From Carex sylvatica (Eukaryota > Streptophyta > Magnoliopsida > Poales > Cyperaceae), in NCBI GenBank assembly GCA_964058845.1, contig CAXKVR010000190.1:1-64000 (forward strand): a stretch of 64,000 nucleotides of DNA, in the 5' to 3' direction. Both the position numbers and the translations under genes were made by a program. The number at the start of each line of letters is the position of its first letter. Positions within the stretch are counted from its first letter, which is position 1. Shown here in pieces: positions 10,404 through 22,205 of the stretch. The notes beneath the pieces are model-generated. The model made no database searches. It worked only from the letters and a program-made list of their open reading frames with translations, and had not been told where the DNA came from.

Positions 10404-11200
10404 ATATAATATATGTATAATATTATATATACATATATGAGCAAAGCTAGGGTGTGATGTGCTCACCAAGAAGTTTTGGTGAGCACAACTCCAAAAGTAT
10501 ATTGAATCGACTTTAAATGACAAATCCAAACCGTTGATTTTTTTCACAGCACAAAATTTTTATTCCAAACCGTGAAAAAAATCCACGATCCGACCGGTTT
10601 ATTTTTTTTATAATATATGTATAATATATGTATATGTATATATAATATGAGGAGGGATCGAGTTACAACACTTTTGAGTTACAACGAAGTTACAACATCT
10701 ATTTTTTTAATTTTCAAAGTCCAAATCATCGATCCAAACCGTTAGATATTCAATCTATATTAAAATGTGCCTGGTGACCAAATTTTATATTTTTTGGATT
10801 TTTTTTTGCTATTTACTAAGATGGGTACAAAATCTCTGTTTTTTAATGGTGCATAATTTTAATAAAAATTTTGTACCTATCTTAATAAATAGCAAAACAA
10901 TTCCAAAAAAATGTAAAATTTGGTCGCCAAGCACATTTTAATATATATTGAATATCTAACAGTTTGGATCAATGATTTGGACTTTGAAAATTAAAAAAAT
11001 AGATGTTGTAACTTTGTTGTAACTCAAAAGTGTTGTAACTCGATCCCTCCTCATATAATATATGTATAATATTATATATACATATATGAGCAAAGCTAGG
11101 GTGTGATGTGCTCACCAAGAAGTTTTGGTGAGCACAACTCCAAAAGTATATTGAATCGACTTTAAATGACAAATCCAAACCGTTGAAATTCACGTATTTC
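10194..11200 (+). repeat. Tandem duplication with 649 bp offset
   Basis: Sequence from the MITE A right half through about 10545 recurs at an offset of 649 bp (10320 corresponds to 10969), including 'gtgatgtgctcaccaagaag'. The two copies are nearly identical, pointing to a recent local duplication. After about 10545 and 11187 the copies diverge. Confidence 0.75.
10649..11052. mobile_element. Foldback MITE copy B (intact, about 400 bp)
   Basis: The left arm begins 'gaggagggatcgagttacaa' and the right arm ends with its reverse complement. The palindrome runs through most of the element. It is embedded in a TA-rich microsatellite, so the TSD cannot be told from the repeat. It is the uninserted reference for copy A. 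Confidence 0.8.
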
Positions 11201-11494
11201 ATGAGTGATGCATGTCTATGCAAAAATTTGAAAGTTTCGAATTCATTTTCTACAAGGTCAAGCGGTCAAAGAAATAAACATTTTATTTAAAAGTTATTTT
11301 ATATATTCATTTTTCATTATTTCTTTGACCGCTTGACCTTATAGCAAATGAATTCGAAACTTTCAAAATTTTGCATGAACATGCATCACTCATGAAGTAC
11401 ATGGATTTCAACGGTTTGGATTTGTCGTTTGAAGCCGATCTGATATACTTTTGGAGTTGTGCTCACCAAACTTTTCTGATGAATATATCACACT
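11101..11494. mobile_element. Foldback MITE C (about 390 bp)
   Basis: Arms start near 'tgctcaccaagaagtttt' (left) and end 'gttgtgctcaccaaactttt' plus 'gatgaatatatcaca' (right). Inner arms pair through 'ggtcaagcggtcaaagaaat' and its complement around 11259 and 11320. A truncated copy of its left end lies at about 10452-10545. Confidence 0.7.
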
Positions 11495-11514
11495 ATCTAC
11501 ATATATATACATGT

Positions 11515-11580
11515 ATATATTATATACATATATTATATTATATATTATATATTATATATTATATATTATATATTATATAT
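11515..11580. repeat. TA-rich microsatellite
   Basis: Reiterated 'tatattatat' units. Similar runs at 10600-10648, 11055-11095 and 11750-11792 separate the MITEs of this cluster. Confidence 0.8.
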
Positions 11581-11749
11581 GAGTGAGGCTATGGTACTTG
11601 GCCAAGCACACAGTTTTGTTGTGCTTTGATATATGAGACGTTGGATTCACATCTAATATCATCTGGCACGAATCTTGATACGAATCCAACGTCTCATATA
11701 TCAAAGCACAACAAAACTGTGTGCTTGGCCAAGTACCATAGCCTCACTC
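11581..11749. mobile_element. Perfect 68 bp hairpin MITE
   Basis: Arms 11581-11648 and 11682-11749 are exact reverse complements (68 of 68) around a 33 bp loop. It is flanked on both sides by TA-rich microsatellite. A transcript across it would form a long perfect hairpin suited to Dicer processing. Most likely a young MITE. Confidence 0.8.
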
Positions 11750-11799
11750 ATTATATATTATATATACATATATTATATTATATATTATATATAGAGAGA

Positions 11800-12206
11800 G
11801 ATGAGCTATAGTACATTGCAATGCATAGGCATTTTTGTGCATTAGACCTAAATCATCAGATTCAAAGTCCAAATGACCGATCCAAACCGTTCATCTTGTT
11901 CTTCATATTAATATGTGCTTGGAGACCAAATTTTATATATTTTGGAATTTTTTTACTATTTATTAAGTCACTTTGAAATTCGCTAATCCAATAGTGCCTT
12001 TTGATTTTACTGTTACTGTTGGATCAGCGATTTTCAAAGTGGCTTAATAAATAGTAAAAAAAATTCCAAAAAATATAAAATTTGGACTCCAAGTACATAA
12101 TATGGAGAACAAGATGAATGGTTTGGATCGGTCATTTGAACTTTGAATCGGTGATTTATAGTTCAATGCACAAAAATGCTTATGCATTACAATGTACCAT
12201 AGCCCA

Positions 12207-12209
<3 letters not shown>
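11800..12209. mobile_element. Foldback MITE D (about 410 bp)
   Basis: Ends: 'gatgagctatagtacattgc' (left) and 'caatgtaccatagcccatc' (right). Its core ('gaccaaattttatatattt', 'actatttattaagt') matches the cores of MITE A/B and of the element at 24801-25208, while the ends differ. It is followed by CT and TA microsatellites (12207-12241). Confidence 0.75.
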
Positions 12210-12240
<31 letters not shown>

Positions 12241-12241
12241 A

Positions 12242-12733
12242 TAAAAAGAATGAGTTTATAAAAAAAAAAAATGTCGTTTATAAATAAAATACCGATCGAT
12301 GTATACCTATCGAAAACTTAAACTGAGTTTTTGAGGCCCTAAACGATATTTTTAAATTTTTTTGATGTTTTGATTACCCAGGAGTGGCTCTCATGGTGAT
12401 ATTCAGATCCGTCTCGTCCCTCCTTTCCGAAAAGAGGTCATACGCACAAATCCGACTTTCCTAACCAAAGTTATGGTTGTTTAAAGTTTTTTGGGAAGCT
12501 AAATTTTGAAAATTCATAACTAATTGTAGAAAAATTCAAATAAATTGAAATTTGTGTCAATTCTGTGTATTTTTGAATGCTTTACATGTTGGTGTAATCA
12601 TTTTTGCAGTTTGATCCATGTATCAATACAGACTTGCTAATTTATCAATAAAAGATCCATGTATCAATTGCGCCGTTATAGGGTGCTATTGAGCACGCTA
12701 TTGCGCCGCTATATTATATATACATATACACAT

Positions 12734-12766
<33 letters not shown>

Positions 12767-13004
12767 TATTATATATTATAAAAAAAATGAGTTTATAAAA
12801 AAAATAAAAAATGCTGGACCGTAGATTTTTTTCATAGTTTGGAATAAAAATTTCGGGTCGTGAAAAAAATTCACGGTCTGAGTATTTTTTAAAAATCGGT
12901 CCAATTCTGATTATTTTTATTAAAATATTTTATAAATTGGGCATTTTTAAAAAAACTCAGCTACTTGTCTTTTATTGCAGTTTCAGGACACTGCACTCCG
13001 AATT
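12242..13004. other. No gene; microsatellite and MITE debris
   Basis: Contains 'cacatacacatacacata' microsatellite (about 12722-12770). A short palindromic patch around 12830-12885 ('gtgaaaaaaattcacggtct') resembles 10540-10605. Nothing coding is recognised. Confidence 0.5.
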
Positions 13005-13330
13005 TTAAATGTACCATAATCCAAAAAAAGATACACGAAAACAACATGGTTTTTGAAAATTTTGAATTTTGACACGGCCGCATCTCCAAGGCACAGCCAC
13101 CTTTTTGCGGGCCGCATCTAGACGATGCGACCACTCTTTTTTTTTTCGTTCAGATTGAACTGCCACACGAGAAGGAGACAAAAAAAAAATGGGCCACATC
13201 CCCTAGATGCGGCCCGTAGAAAAGTGGCCGCATCCAGGCGACCGTGTCAAAATTCAAAATTTTTAAAAATCGTGATGGTTTAGTTTATCTTTTTTGGAGT
13301 TATGATATATTTAAAAATTTTGACACTCAG
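13005..13330. mobile_element. Foldback element with GC-rich centre
   Basis: The left arm (about 13010-13125: 'gaattttgacacggccgcat', 'gcgggccgcatctag') pairs with the right arm (about 13195-13320: 'atgcggcccgtag', 'gaccgtgtcaaaattc') around a T-rich centre. No TSD was resolved. Confidence 0.6.
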
Positions 13331-13368
13331 CTTATACAAGATTCCATGAGAGACTACATAAATACGAA

Positions 13369-13546
13369 TTCAGATCCGCTGAAATTCCAAAAAAAAATTC
13401 AAGACCCTACAATTCCCCTCTCTCTCTATCTCTCTCTTCTCTTTTTTTTTCTCTCTCATTAACTCTTTGATGAGAGAAAAAGAAGAGAGAGAAGAGAGAT
13501 TGCAGGGACTGAAATTCTCTCTGGAATTTCAGCAGATACGAATCCA
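13369..13546. mobile_element. Short palindromic MITE (about 175 bp)
   Basis: Starts 'gatccgctgaaattcc' and ends 'ggaatttcagcagatac' in inverse orientation. The arms include CT-rich and GA-rich tracts that pair around 'taactctttgatga'. Confidence 0.6.
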
Positions 13547-14500
13547 CATAAACACCTCGCTCTATAAAGGACTTAATTTTTTATTATTTTCGTAACTAAA
13601 AAAATATTATAGAAAAATATGTTGATCATTCTTTTCATACAAAAATAGATTAAAGCAGATGAAAACAGAAATGTTAACACGAAAGATATCTAAAACGGAG
13701 AGATCTTCAGTAGTAAGATTCCTCTAGATGTGATTTATCATATGGAAAGGTGTAGAAGAACTTTTTTAAGAAGTTTACAAAATAGAAGTACAGATATTTT
13801 GAGAAATTATGAATGAAGTAAGGATATGGTTTCCAGAGAGAAACCATTGCATACACAAAATTTATGTTGTTTTTTCTTTTTTATCTGCTTTACTTTTTTT
13901 CATTATTATTTTATTTTTATTTTTGTTTCTGATTTCATGTAAATTGACTTTATTTTACATTTTTGTGTAAGCATTAATGGAATTTGAGTGCTTGATCTCC
14001 ATGTTTCTCCTTCAAATAAAAATATTTCTCTAGATGTGGTTTATAATTTTTTCAGTGTAGCACTTAATTTTTTTTTTTAAAAAGGTGTACTAAAATTTTG
14101 ATTCAATACATTCCTTATTTTATTTTATTTGTTTAAAACTGTATAGCCTTGTGTGCAACAGGGGGAAAGAGAATATACCGAACCAAAGATTTGGTACCCC
14201 TGCATTTTTTTTGTAAAAAAGAAAAAGAAAAAGTAATCAACATTTTTTCCTATAATTAAACTACGCAAAATAAAAATAAATCTTCAATCGAGGTCAATAT
14301 ATGTTCCCAATTTTCAACCTGACAATCAAACACACTGCAATATAACGCAATATAATTTTCAGATTTGCTTCGACTATTCGCTATGATCAAATATAAAAAT
14401 AAAATATTTAGAAATACGCCATGACCCATCTCCACTGTGTTGAGTTCTCAAATTTTTTTTAAAGAATTAATATTAAGGAGTCAATTAATGTTGTTTGAAT
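13547..14500. other. Intergenic; possible LINE 3' debris
   Basis: No gene is recognised. Around 13860-14030 a T-rich stretch ending 'gagtgcttgatctccatgtt' resembles the 3' end of the LINE at 48094-49776 ('ttaatggaatctgggg' region), suggesting an old tail. The rest is unassigned AT-rich DNA. Confidence 0.35.
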
Positions 14501-15153
14501 TATGGCTACACAAAAAAATTGTAGTTCGTGATTCGATTTGAGTTTAATTCGAAAAAAAATCGTAATTAATTTTATTCATAATTATTTCATTTTGAAACAA
14601 ATCAAATCAGTTCGATTCGAATCCTATTCAAACTCAAACTCAAACTAGGTATAGTTTGTTCAAAATTGGTTCGTGAACTATTTAGACTCGAATCTCAAAT
14701 AATGCAACTAATGGTTTCAACCATCAATCTTTAATAATGCAGAAACCAAACTTATATCATAGAAAAATACTTCAACAACATAACAAATTAACAACGAAAA
14801 TAAGTTTCATTTGACTAGGTCTATGTTGTGATTTTAATCAATTTAATAGCATGAAAGGAAAGATAATTTTGGACTGGCCTATAATTCATCAGTGTGAATT
14901 CGTAAAAGGTAAAAGAAAACCGCGTGAATTTTGTTCTGCATGAAGAAAACTAGTGCATAAACTACCGATGGCTGCCAAAAAAATTGTAGTTTGTGATTCG
15001 ACTTACTTCAATTCGATTCGGAAAAAAATCACAATTAATTTAATCGATTGAAGTTCATTCTGAAACAAATCAAATCAATTCGGTGCGAATCTTATTCAAA
15101 CTCAAACTCAATCGGAATAAGTTTGATTTGATTTTAATTCGTTTGCAGCCCTA
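14501..15153 (-). mobile_element. Non-autonomous hAT element, family 1 copy 1 (653 bp)
   Basis: Ends TATGGCTACAC (left) and GCAGCCCTA (right; its complement starts TAGGGCTGC). Eight-base flanks gtttgaat (14493-14500) and gtttgaac (15154-15161) form a 7/8 TSD typical of hAT. Interior 'aaatcaaatcagttcgattcg' repeats lie in both arms. A second copy in inverse orientation is at 41755-42447. Confidence 0.8.
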
Positions 15154-15527
15154 GTTTGAACACACCTTTTCTTTATGGGGTCTCTATTGATTAATTACTA
15201 GCATCTTATTTGTGCATTGCAACAGAAATAGATTATTTTATTATAAAATATTATAAAATAAAGAAGATCAAGTGTTTTATTATTTTATTATTTGCGTGAC
15301 CTTTTTGAAAATCAACTGTTCAAATACGTGCTGCACAAATCTCAAAGTAATAATAATACTGATACGATATGGATACGGCGATACGGCAATTTTCAAAAAT
15401 GAAGGATACGATACGACTATTAATATATATATTTTTATTTTATATATGATATTTATATAATTATAATTTAAATCAAATTTGTAGAGAAAAATAGTTAAAT
15501 ATTATATTTATCTACAAGATAACACAT

Positions 15528-15730
15528 GTGAACTCTAGTGTAGTGGTAAGAATTTTGGCACCAACAAGATCCAACTGGGTTCGAATCTCGCCTTTAGCAG
15601 AAAAAAGGGTGCGCGGTGCACATGCGCCATGCGTTGTTCAGAGGCGCGGTCCATGGGTGCGGCGGGCGGTCTACGGACGCTGGGATCATATGCGGCACGA
15701 CCAGTGCATGCTTAAGTATTGAAGTGCATA
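15528..15730 (+). mobile_element. SINE-like unit with tRNA-type internal promoter
   Basis: A box A-like 'tagtgtagtggtaag' (about 15536-15550) and box B 'ggttcgaatctcg' (15578-15590) are spaced as in tRNA-derived SINEs. A GC-rich body unlike its neighbours follows to about 15720. No poly(A) tail or TSD was confirmed. It does not fold as an obvious full tRNA. Confidence 0.5.
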
Positions 15731-16287
15731 ATTTGGAAAATTCATCTATGTGCGATCTGAAAATTCAACGGGCTGAGCATCCTTTGGAAAAAAATAGTAA
15801 ATCAGAACCCTTGCAGAATCTAGACATTAAGCTTCTTAATAAGAATGAGAGATAAGAAAATGAGTCTCTATTTATTAATTATAAGAATCAACGTTAAAGC
15901 ACTGAGTGAGGAGATTGTATTACAATGACATAAATCCTCAAGTAACTTTCACTGCCATCCTCACGTATATGATATATCATATAACTGTTATTTTAACGTT
16001 GGGAGTGTTAAAATGATATTTTTCTAGTTTTTTATTTTTTTTATTTTTATACCACTTTATAGCAATTTGAGGAGCATAGAAATATTTTCCTTAGTACAAT
16101 TTGAATGCAAACGAAGTGTTCAAATAAAATAAATACGGAATCTGATCATTTTATTGCATGTTTTTAAATTTGTGCCGTCGGATTGAACTACCAAATCTCG
16201 GACCAAAAAAAAAAAAAAGACGAAGAGTTTTATATAGAAGAGCAAACCAGTTGCTATTAATTCTCATAAAAGCATAGGTATTCGCAA
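15731..16287. other. Intergenic, nothing recognised
   Basis: AT-rich, with an A-run at about 16206-16219. No supported gene or element. Confidence 0.5.
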
Positions 16288-17203
16288 GTTGAACCCAATG
16301 TTATCAGAATCGGACCGCAGATCGATTCGGTAAAGTTTCAGGTCACCGGTTTATTGGTTAGACCAGTGGGTCAACTGGTTCAACCGTTGATTTTTTATAT
16401 GTTTATATTTTTGAGATATGAGTATAATAATAATTAAAAAAAATTCATATAGTGAAAATTGACACATACATATTAAATAATATAATATAAAAATAAATTT
16501 ATGAATTAATCAAAAGTTTCTCCCACAAATATAATAAAACTACTCATTTTATCGACAAATGATAAAATGATTTGTTTTTAGGGAGAGAAACATATATCAT
16601 TTCAATATTTTAAATTTTTGTACAATAAGTTTACTAAAACATTAAAGATATATAAATTTAGAGCTTTCAATATCAAGTATTGTAAAAATATAAATATATA
16701 GATAAGTTCAAGTTCAAGTTCTTGAATAAATAAATTGGACTTTCATTTCATAAAAATGTTAATAATAAGATAATAGCAAATATTGTTTCAAGGTGTGTGT
16801 ATGTACACGTTATTATTTGTATATGAATATTGTGGTGTATATAATTCTTGATTAACTTTGTTATAATATCTAAAAGAATAGGGTCTTCAATAAAAATTAT
16901 ATTAGATGAGAGAAAAGTATGCATTTCTATGGTCCCGACATGTGACGTAAAGTGCATCTAGACTATAGTCTAGTTTATTACACCAGAGTAGTGGGTTGCT
17001 CTCGGGTAGGGGCCGGGCGGGTCGGGTATATCCGGAGTCGGGCATGGGTAGGGATCGGATACGAATATCATGGGTATACGGATACCACATGCCGGATATC
17101 ATGGATTTTTTTTTAAAACCGTGCCCTGCCCGTCTTATACCCGTGCCCGTTATACACTTGAGGGACAGGGCGGTCCGGGTAGGGGCCTGTCCGATTTTTT
17201 TTT

Positions 17204-17882
17204 TCTCTGTTTTTTTTTCTGGTGTTGTACGAATATTATTACGTGTTTATAATTCGACTTTTAAAATCAGAATAGTTCAATATCAAATAGTGTATATAAA
17301 TAAATAAAATTTGTAACTTATATATATAAATTATTCATGCGAAAATTTGTATATTTATTCGACTAAATACAAATGTATTTATTTATTTCTTTACACGAGT
17401 CATTTTATTTTATTTTCAAATTCTCATTCTAATTTTATAGTTTCATAATTTATTTTCTAAACGTTCATTTATTTTTAATAGGTTAAATACAATAAAAATA
17501 AAAATATAATTAAATCAGAAACTTTCAAAAGAATAAAATAAAAATAAATTTTTTCTTAAATCAATTACTTTAAAAATAATTATGAATTATTTTAAAACAA
17601 TAGATTAAAAAATAAAAGTTGCCCTCCTCCTTAATTCCGGACTTAGGAACGGCTATGTAAAATAACATAGGCGGAGTTCTAACTTTTTTTTTGTTAGTAA
17701 TTCTTCTTTAAAATAAATAATTTAAAAATTAATTGAAATGTTTAGAAATTTATAATTTAAAAAATAACCATAAAGATTAAAAGATGTTAGAAATTTATAC
17801 CGACACTACCTATCTAGTAGTTTGGATTCATATACCATTGTTCGCTCTCTTCGGCACCGTTTAAATCCGAATTAACCTCATG
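17204..17882 (-). other. Non-coding 3' part of the decayed hAT
   Basis: AT-rich sequence between the GGG-rich left subterminal block and the transposase stop codon. No reading frame is recognised. Confidence 0.5.
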
Positions 17883-20800
17883 CTACGCCTTGGTACCGCT
17901 TTCTTCAGTGTCGGGTTCAGATGATGATGGTTGTTGAGGCACATGTTGCCTGCGCTCTTCAGCAGCAATCCAATCTTTCAAGCACACAAGTCTCTCAAAA
18001 ATATGTGCACCTAACTTACTTCGTTTATCGGAGAGGATCCTGTTCACCGAACTAAAACAACTTTCGGAAGGGACGGTTGATACGGGCACGGCAAATACGT
18101 CGCGGGCCATCATCACCAGCATTGGTAAGGACCTTTGATGCCTCCTCCACCATGCCATGACATCAAGTCCATGTTCACTTTCGTTGAGCATTGATATATA
18201 GCCCAATAACTCGTTTGTGGATGTGTGCGGTTCGCTCTCCGACTGAAAATCTGCTAATAATCCACCACTGCTAGTGCTCCTAGAAGTGAAACTATTAAAC
18301 AATTAAAAAAATTAGTGGACAAATAATGTAGATATTATAAATAATAAATATTAAAAATTAAGGTTCTAAATAACGATTATAGCGGCATAGCGGGGAGACA
18401 AAAAAAAACTATTGCGAATATCGTAGCTATAGCGGAAGCTATCATACATAGCATTTTTTCTTTTCAAATTTTTTATTCTATATTTCTACTAATTACCAAC
18501 ATAATCAATAGAAGAATTAAGGTAACAACTAAATCACAACTAATCTAAGCCTATACTTTTTATCAATTATGCAAATAAGAAGGAAAAAAAGAATCTAAAA
18601 AGTAATATTATTTAATACTTCCTATTTCATAATATTACATATTATAATAGACAAATAATAATTAATTTTATAAGGTAAATAAAGTCAGTATACATATTTA
18701 AATATTTTATATATTATAATAATACTAATAATCAAAATCAGCTTTCAATTGAAACGAATGATAATTCTTTTACAAAAGAATACTATACGAAGAGCAATCA
18801 AAAGGAAGAATTAATATTTGAATATTTTTCAATATAGAATGAGAGAATAAATCATGCACAAATAAAAACAGAAGCATGTAGTTTGGTTTAGCATACTTAT
18901 CATAGAAGACCATGTAGAATTAAAAATAGGAATATAAGAACAGAAGTCCATATAAATTGTAAAAAAAGAAGCTCATGTAACATAGCGGTAGCAATAGCGC
19001 GTCGCACATAGCGGTAATAGTGGTCAGCTATTACAGCTATAGCGATCGTAGTTGAGTTAGCACAATTTTATCTCATAGTGTAGCGTTTATGGTCCAAAAA
19101 AGTTATAGCGCCGCTATAGCTAGCTATTTAGAACACTGTTAAAAACACATGTATATTTATATTCATATCTAGGGGCGACACGGGACAAAGCTGAATTTTG
19201 GTTGTCACTCATTCTTGGGTGGTATATGTTAAACATCTCATCGAACTTCGAATTCACGTATGCCTCCACTCCGGTTGAGTCTAAATATAAATTATGTTTG
19301 TACCTCTCAACTACTTTAATCGTGTAAAATTTCTTGTATGCCGGGTTGAGGCAGTTTGCGATAATGACCAGGAGGGGTACATCTTCCCAATATTTTAGGA
19401 ATTTTTTTTTCATGACATCTACAATCGGCGTGAGAGATGCATTGTAGGTTTCAACTTGTTCCAATTCGTAATACACCTTGGAGATGTCATAGAGATGTCT
19501 CAGCAACTCAAATAACATCAGTGAGTACGAGCAGGGTAGTTGGACGGTTGCAGTAAAAAAGATCCCTAGGAATTTGCTAAGCCTTTGCAGATGATCCCAT
19601 TCTTCGTCAATGAGTTCCAATTGCAATTCCTCGAGGGTGGAGCTTCTCAAAAACTCCCCTATGACAGCTTTGTAAGGAAGGAAGGCATTGGTTCAACAAC
19701 CTATATGTTGAGTTTCAACGGATATCTATATCCCAAGGTACCTTCAACTTGCTCAATCTATAGCTGACGCACAATTCAGCAAACTGTTGTTTTCTTTCTT
19801 GGTTTGATACAATGTGGTTGAGGGCATTCTTAAATTTAATTATCAATAGTTTTACAACTTCTTTTTTTAGACCTACTTTCACGACGAGATTAAGAATGTG
19901 ACAAGCACACTTGTGGTGAAACATTTCATCATTCATGATCGGATTTAGTGACCGTTTAAAAATCTCAATGGAAGCAATGTTGTTGCTAGCATTATCGAAA
20001 GATATAGAAAAAATCTTGTTACCCATATTCCTCTTAAGGTTATACTATTCTAAAACCTCAATAATGGATTTAAAAATTATATTTGCAGTGTGGGGGGAAT
20101 CCAAAACTCGAAAACTTAATATCCTTTTTTGTAATACCCAATGATCATCGATTCAATGGTCGGTAATACAAGAGTACCCAAGGCCATGTTTACCGGCAGT
20201 CCATATATCGGAGGTAATTGATACATTATTATTTTGGTATGCAAATTGAGCTTTAAGGTCATTTTTGATCGAGGTAAACTGGTTTTTTATTTCACTAACC
20301 ATTTTTCTATGATGGATCCTCTTGTACATTGGTTGAGTTAACCCCCGAATGCATAACCGGGCAAAACTCATGCAACCACCCATACTTATTGGTTATTCTT
20401 TATGGGTAATGTACCGGGCCAATTCACTAAGCATTTTTTATTCATCAAATTTTGGGTTGGTTTTGGTACCATCCGCGTTTATAAGAGTTTGGATTTATCT
20501 CGATTCAGGATTTTCACTTGGAATCTCACCCTTTCTTTCGTGCATTTCGGCATGTCTCTTGAAGCTAGTCATATCACTAGTTTGTTTATACTCAAAAATT
20601 TTATTGCAACATTTTACCTTACATTGTAGAAATTGCATAATTTTGCCCTTATATATGGTAATCTTGTAAAATCTCGTCCACGGTTAATTGTATTCGAGAG
20701 GAGGTCTTTTAGTCTTCTTTTCTGCTGGTTCTTGTGGCGGGTCACTTGTCGAAGGAGGGACAACTTCTTTTTGAATTTCAGGTTCACCTGTCAAAGGTGT

Positions 20801-21154
20801 ACCTCCTATAGGAACAATGTCAGTGAATTGACTCAATGCTACATAAGAATAGTCAATGCCTCCATATGTATATGGTGGTGTCAGTTGAAATATTTCTTGT
20901 GGAATGAATACGTTTGGATCGTTTGAAGTATAATATTGTGGCGGTGCACTCATTTGTGGGGGTTGTTGATAATTCAAATCTGACATTTGGTCCCTTCTTT
21001 GTTAAATTGGTGGATAATTTGGTGGATAATTAGGTGGTGACATTTGGGAGGAACTACTGCGATAATTTTGTGGATAATTTGGTATTGGCGCGTCAAAAAT
21101 ATCGGCCGACAGTCTCGCGATGTCATCTTGCACGGAATCACGATGAGATGACAT
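17883..21154 (-). pseudogene. hAT transposase pseudogene
   Basis: Minus-strand pieces in order. Possible start at 21154 (MSSHRDSV), followed by a Pro/Tyr/Gln-rich N-terminus broken by a stop near 21003. A BED zinc finger (Cys-x3-CC...His-x4-His; about 20545-20630). The ISITSDIWT-like motif (within 20153-20383). A segment with FDNASNN (within 19715-20026). The helical region 19160-19650. The C-terminal hAT dimerisation region (VPSESCFSSVNRIL, DKRSKL; 17883-18302) ending in a Ser/Glu-rich tail. Several stops and frame changes between the pieces make it non-functional as read. An intron containing another transposon (18359-19138) lies before the last exon. The gene supplies the identity of its host element but probably no active protein. 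Confidence 0.85.
18359..19138. mobile_element. hAT-like insertion nested in the hAT transposase gene (780 bp)
   Basis: The right end reads CAGTGTTCTAAATAGC on the complement. The left end is the diverged TAAGGTTCTAAATAAC. Flanks ttaaaaat (18351-18358) and ttaaaaac (19139-19146) are a 7/8 TSD. Both arms carry 'tagcggtagc'-type repeats. It lies in the last intron of the decayed transposase gene. Confidence 0.7.
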
Positions 21155-21229
21155 TTTTTAAACCTATTCAAAAAAATAAATGTAAATTACTTGATATATT
21201 AAAAAAATATATGTAACCTATTTATTTAA

Positions 21230-22205
21230 CCTATTCAAAATAATTCTAACATACATTTGAAAAGTAAAAAACAGAAATGTAAAAAACAGAATTAAAAAAA
21301 ACAGAAAAATAAAAAAGAGAAAAATAAAAAGAACAGAACTAAAAAAACAGAAATTTAAAAACAGAATTAAAAAAACAGAAATTGAAAAACGTAAATTTAA
21401 AAACAGAATTTAAAAAAAACTTAAATTAAAAAACATAAATTTAAAAACAGAATTTAAAAAAAACATAAATTAAAAAACATAAATTTAAAAATAGAATTAA
21501 AAAAAAATCTAACATTTTGAAAAATAAATCTAACCTATTCAAAACAAATATAATTACTTCACATATTCAAAAAAATAAAACTAACCTATTTTTTCACATA
21601 TTAAAAATAAATCTAACATTTTGAAAAATAAATCTAACCTATTCAAAACTAATATAATTACTTAACATATTCAAAAAAATAAAACTAACCAATTTTTTTA
21701 ACCTATTAAAAATAAATCTAACATTTTGAAAAATAAAATCTAACCTATTCGAAACCAATATAATTACTTCACATATTCAAAAAAAATAAAACTAACCAAT
21801 TTTTTTAACCTATTAAAAATAAATCTAACATTTTGAAAAATAAAATCTAACCTATTCAGAACAAATATAATTACTTCACATATTCAAAAAAAATAAAACT
21901 AACCAATTTTTTTAACCTATTAAAACTAAATCTAATATTTTGAAAAATAAAATCTAACCTATTCAAAACAAATATAATTACTTCACATATTCAAAAAAAA
22001 TAAAACTAACCTATTTTTTTCACATATTAAAAATAAATCTAACATTTTGAAAAATAAAATCTAACCTATTCAAAACAAATATAATTACTTCACATATTCA
22101 AAAAAATAAAACTAACCAATTTTTTTAACCTATTAAAAATAAATCTAATATTTTAAAAAATAAAATCTAACCTATTCAAAACAAATATAATTACTTCACA
22201 TATTC
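21230..22205. repeat. AT-rich tandem repeats upstream of hAT transposase
   Basis: From about 21240 to 21490 there are runs of 'aaaaacagaattaaaa'. From about 21500 to 22205 there are six to seven copies of a roughly 105-112 bp unit with 'aacattttgaaaaataaa' and 'aatataattacttcacat'. It sits between the transposase start and the right subterminal block, comparable to the repeat blocks of the MULE. Confidence 0.8.

Noticed and set aside
15536..15600. A genuine tRNA gene
   Set aside because: Boxes A and B are present, but I cannot form the acceptor and anticodon stems. A SINE head fits better.
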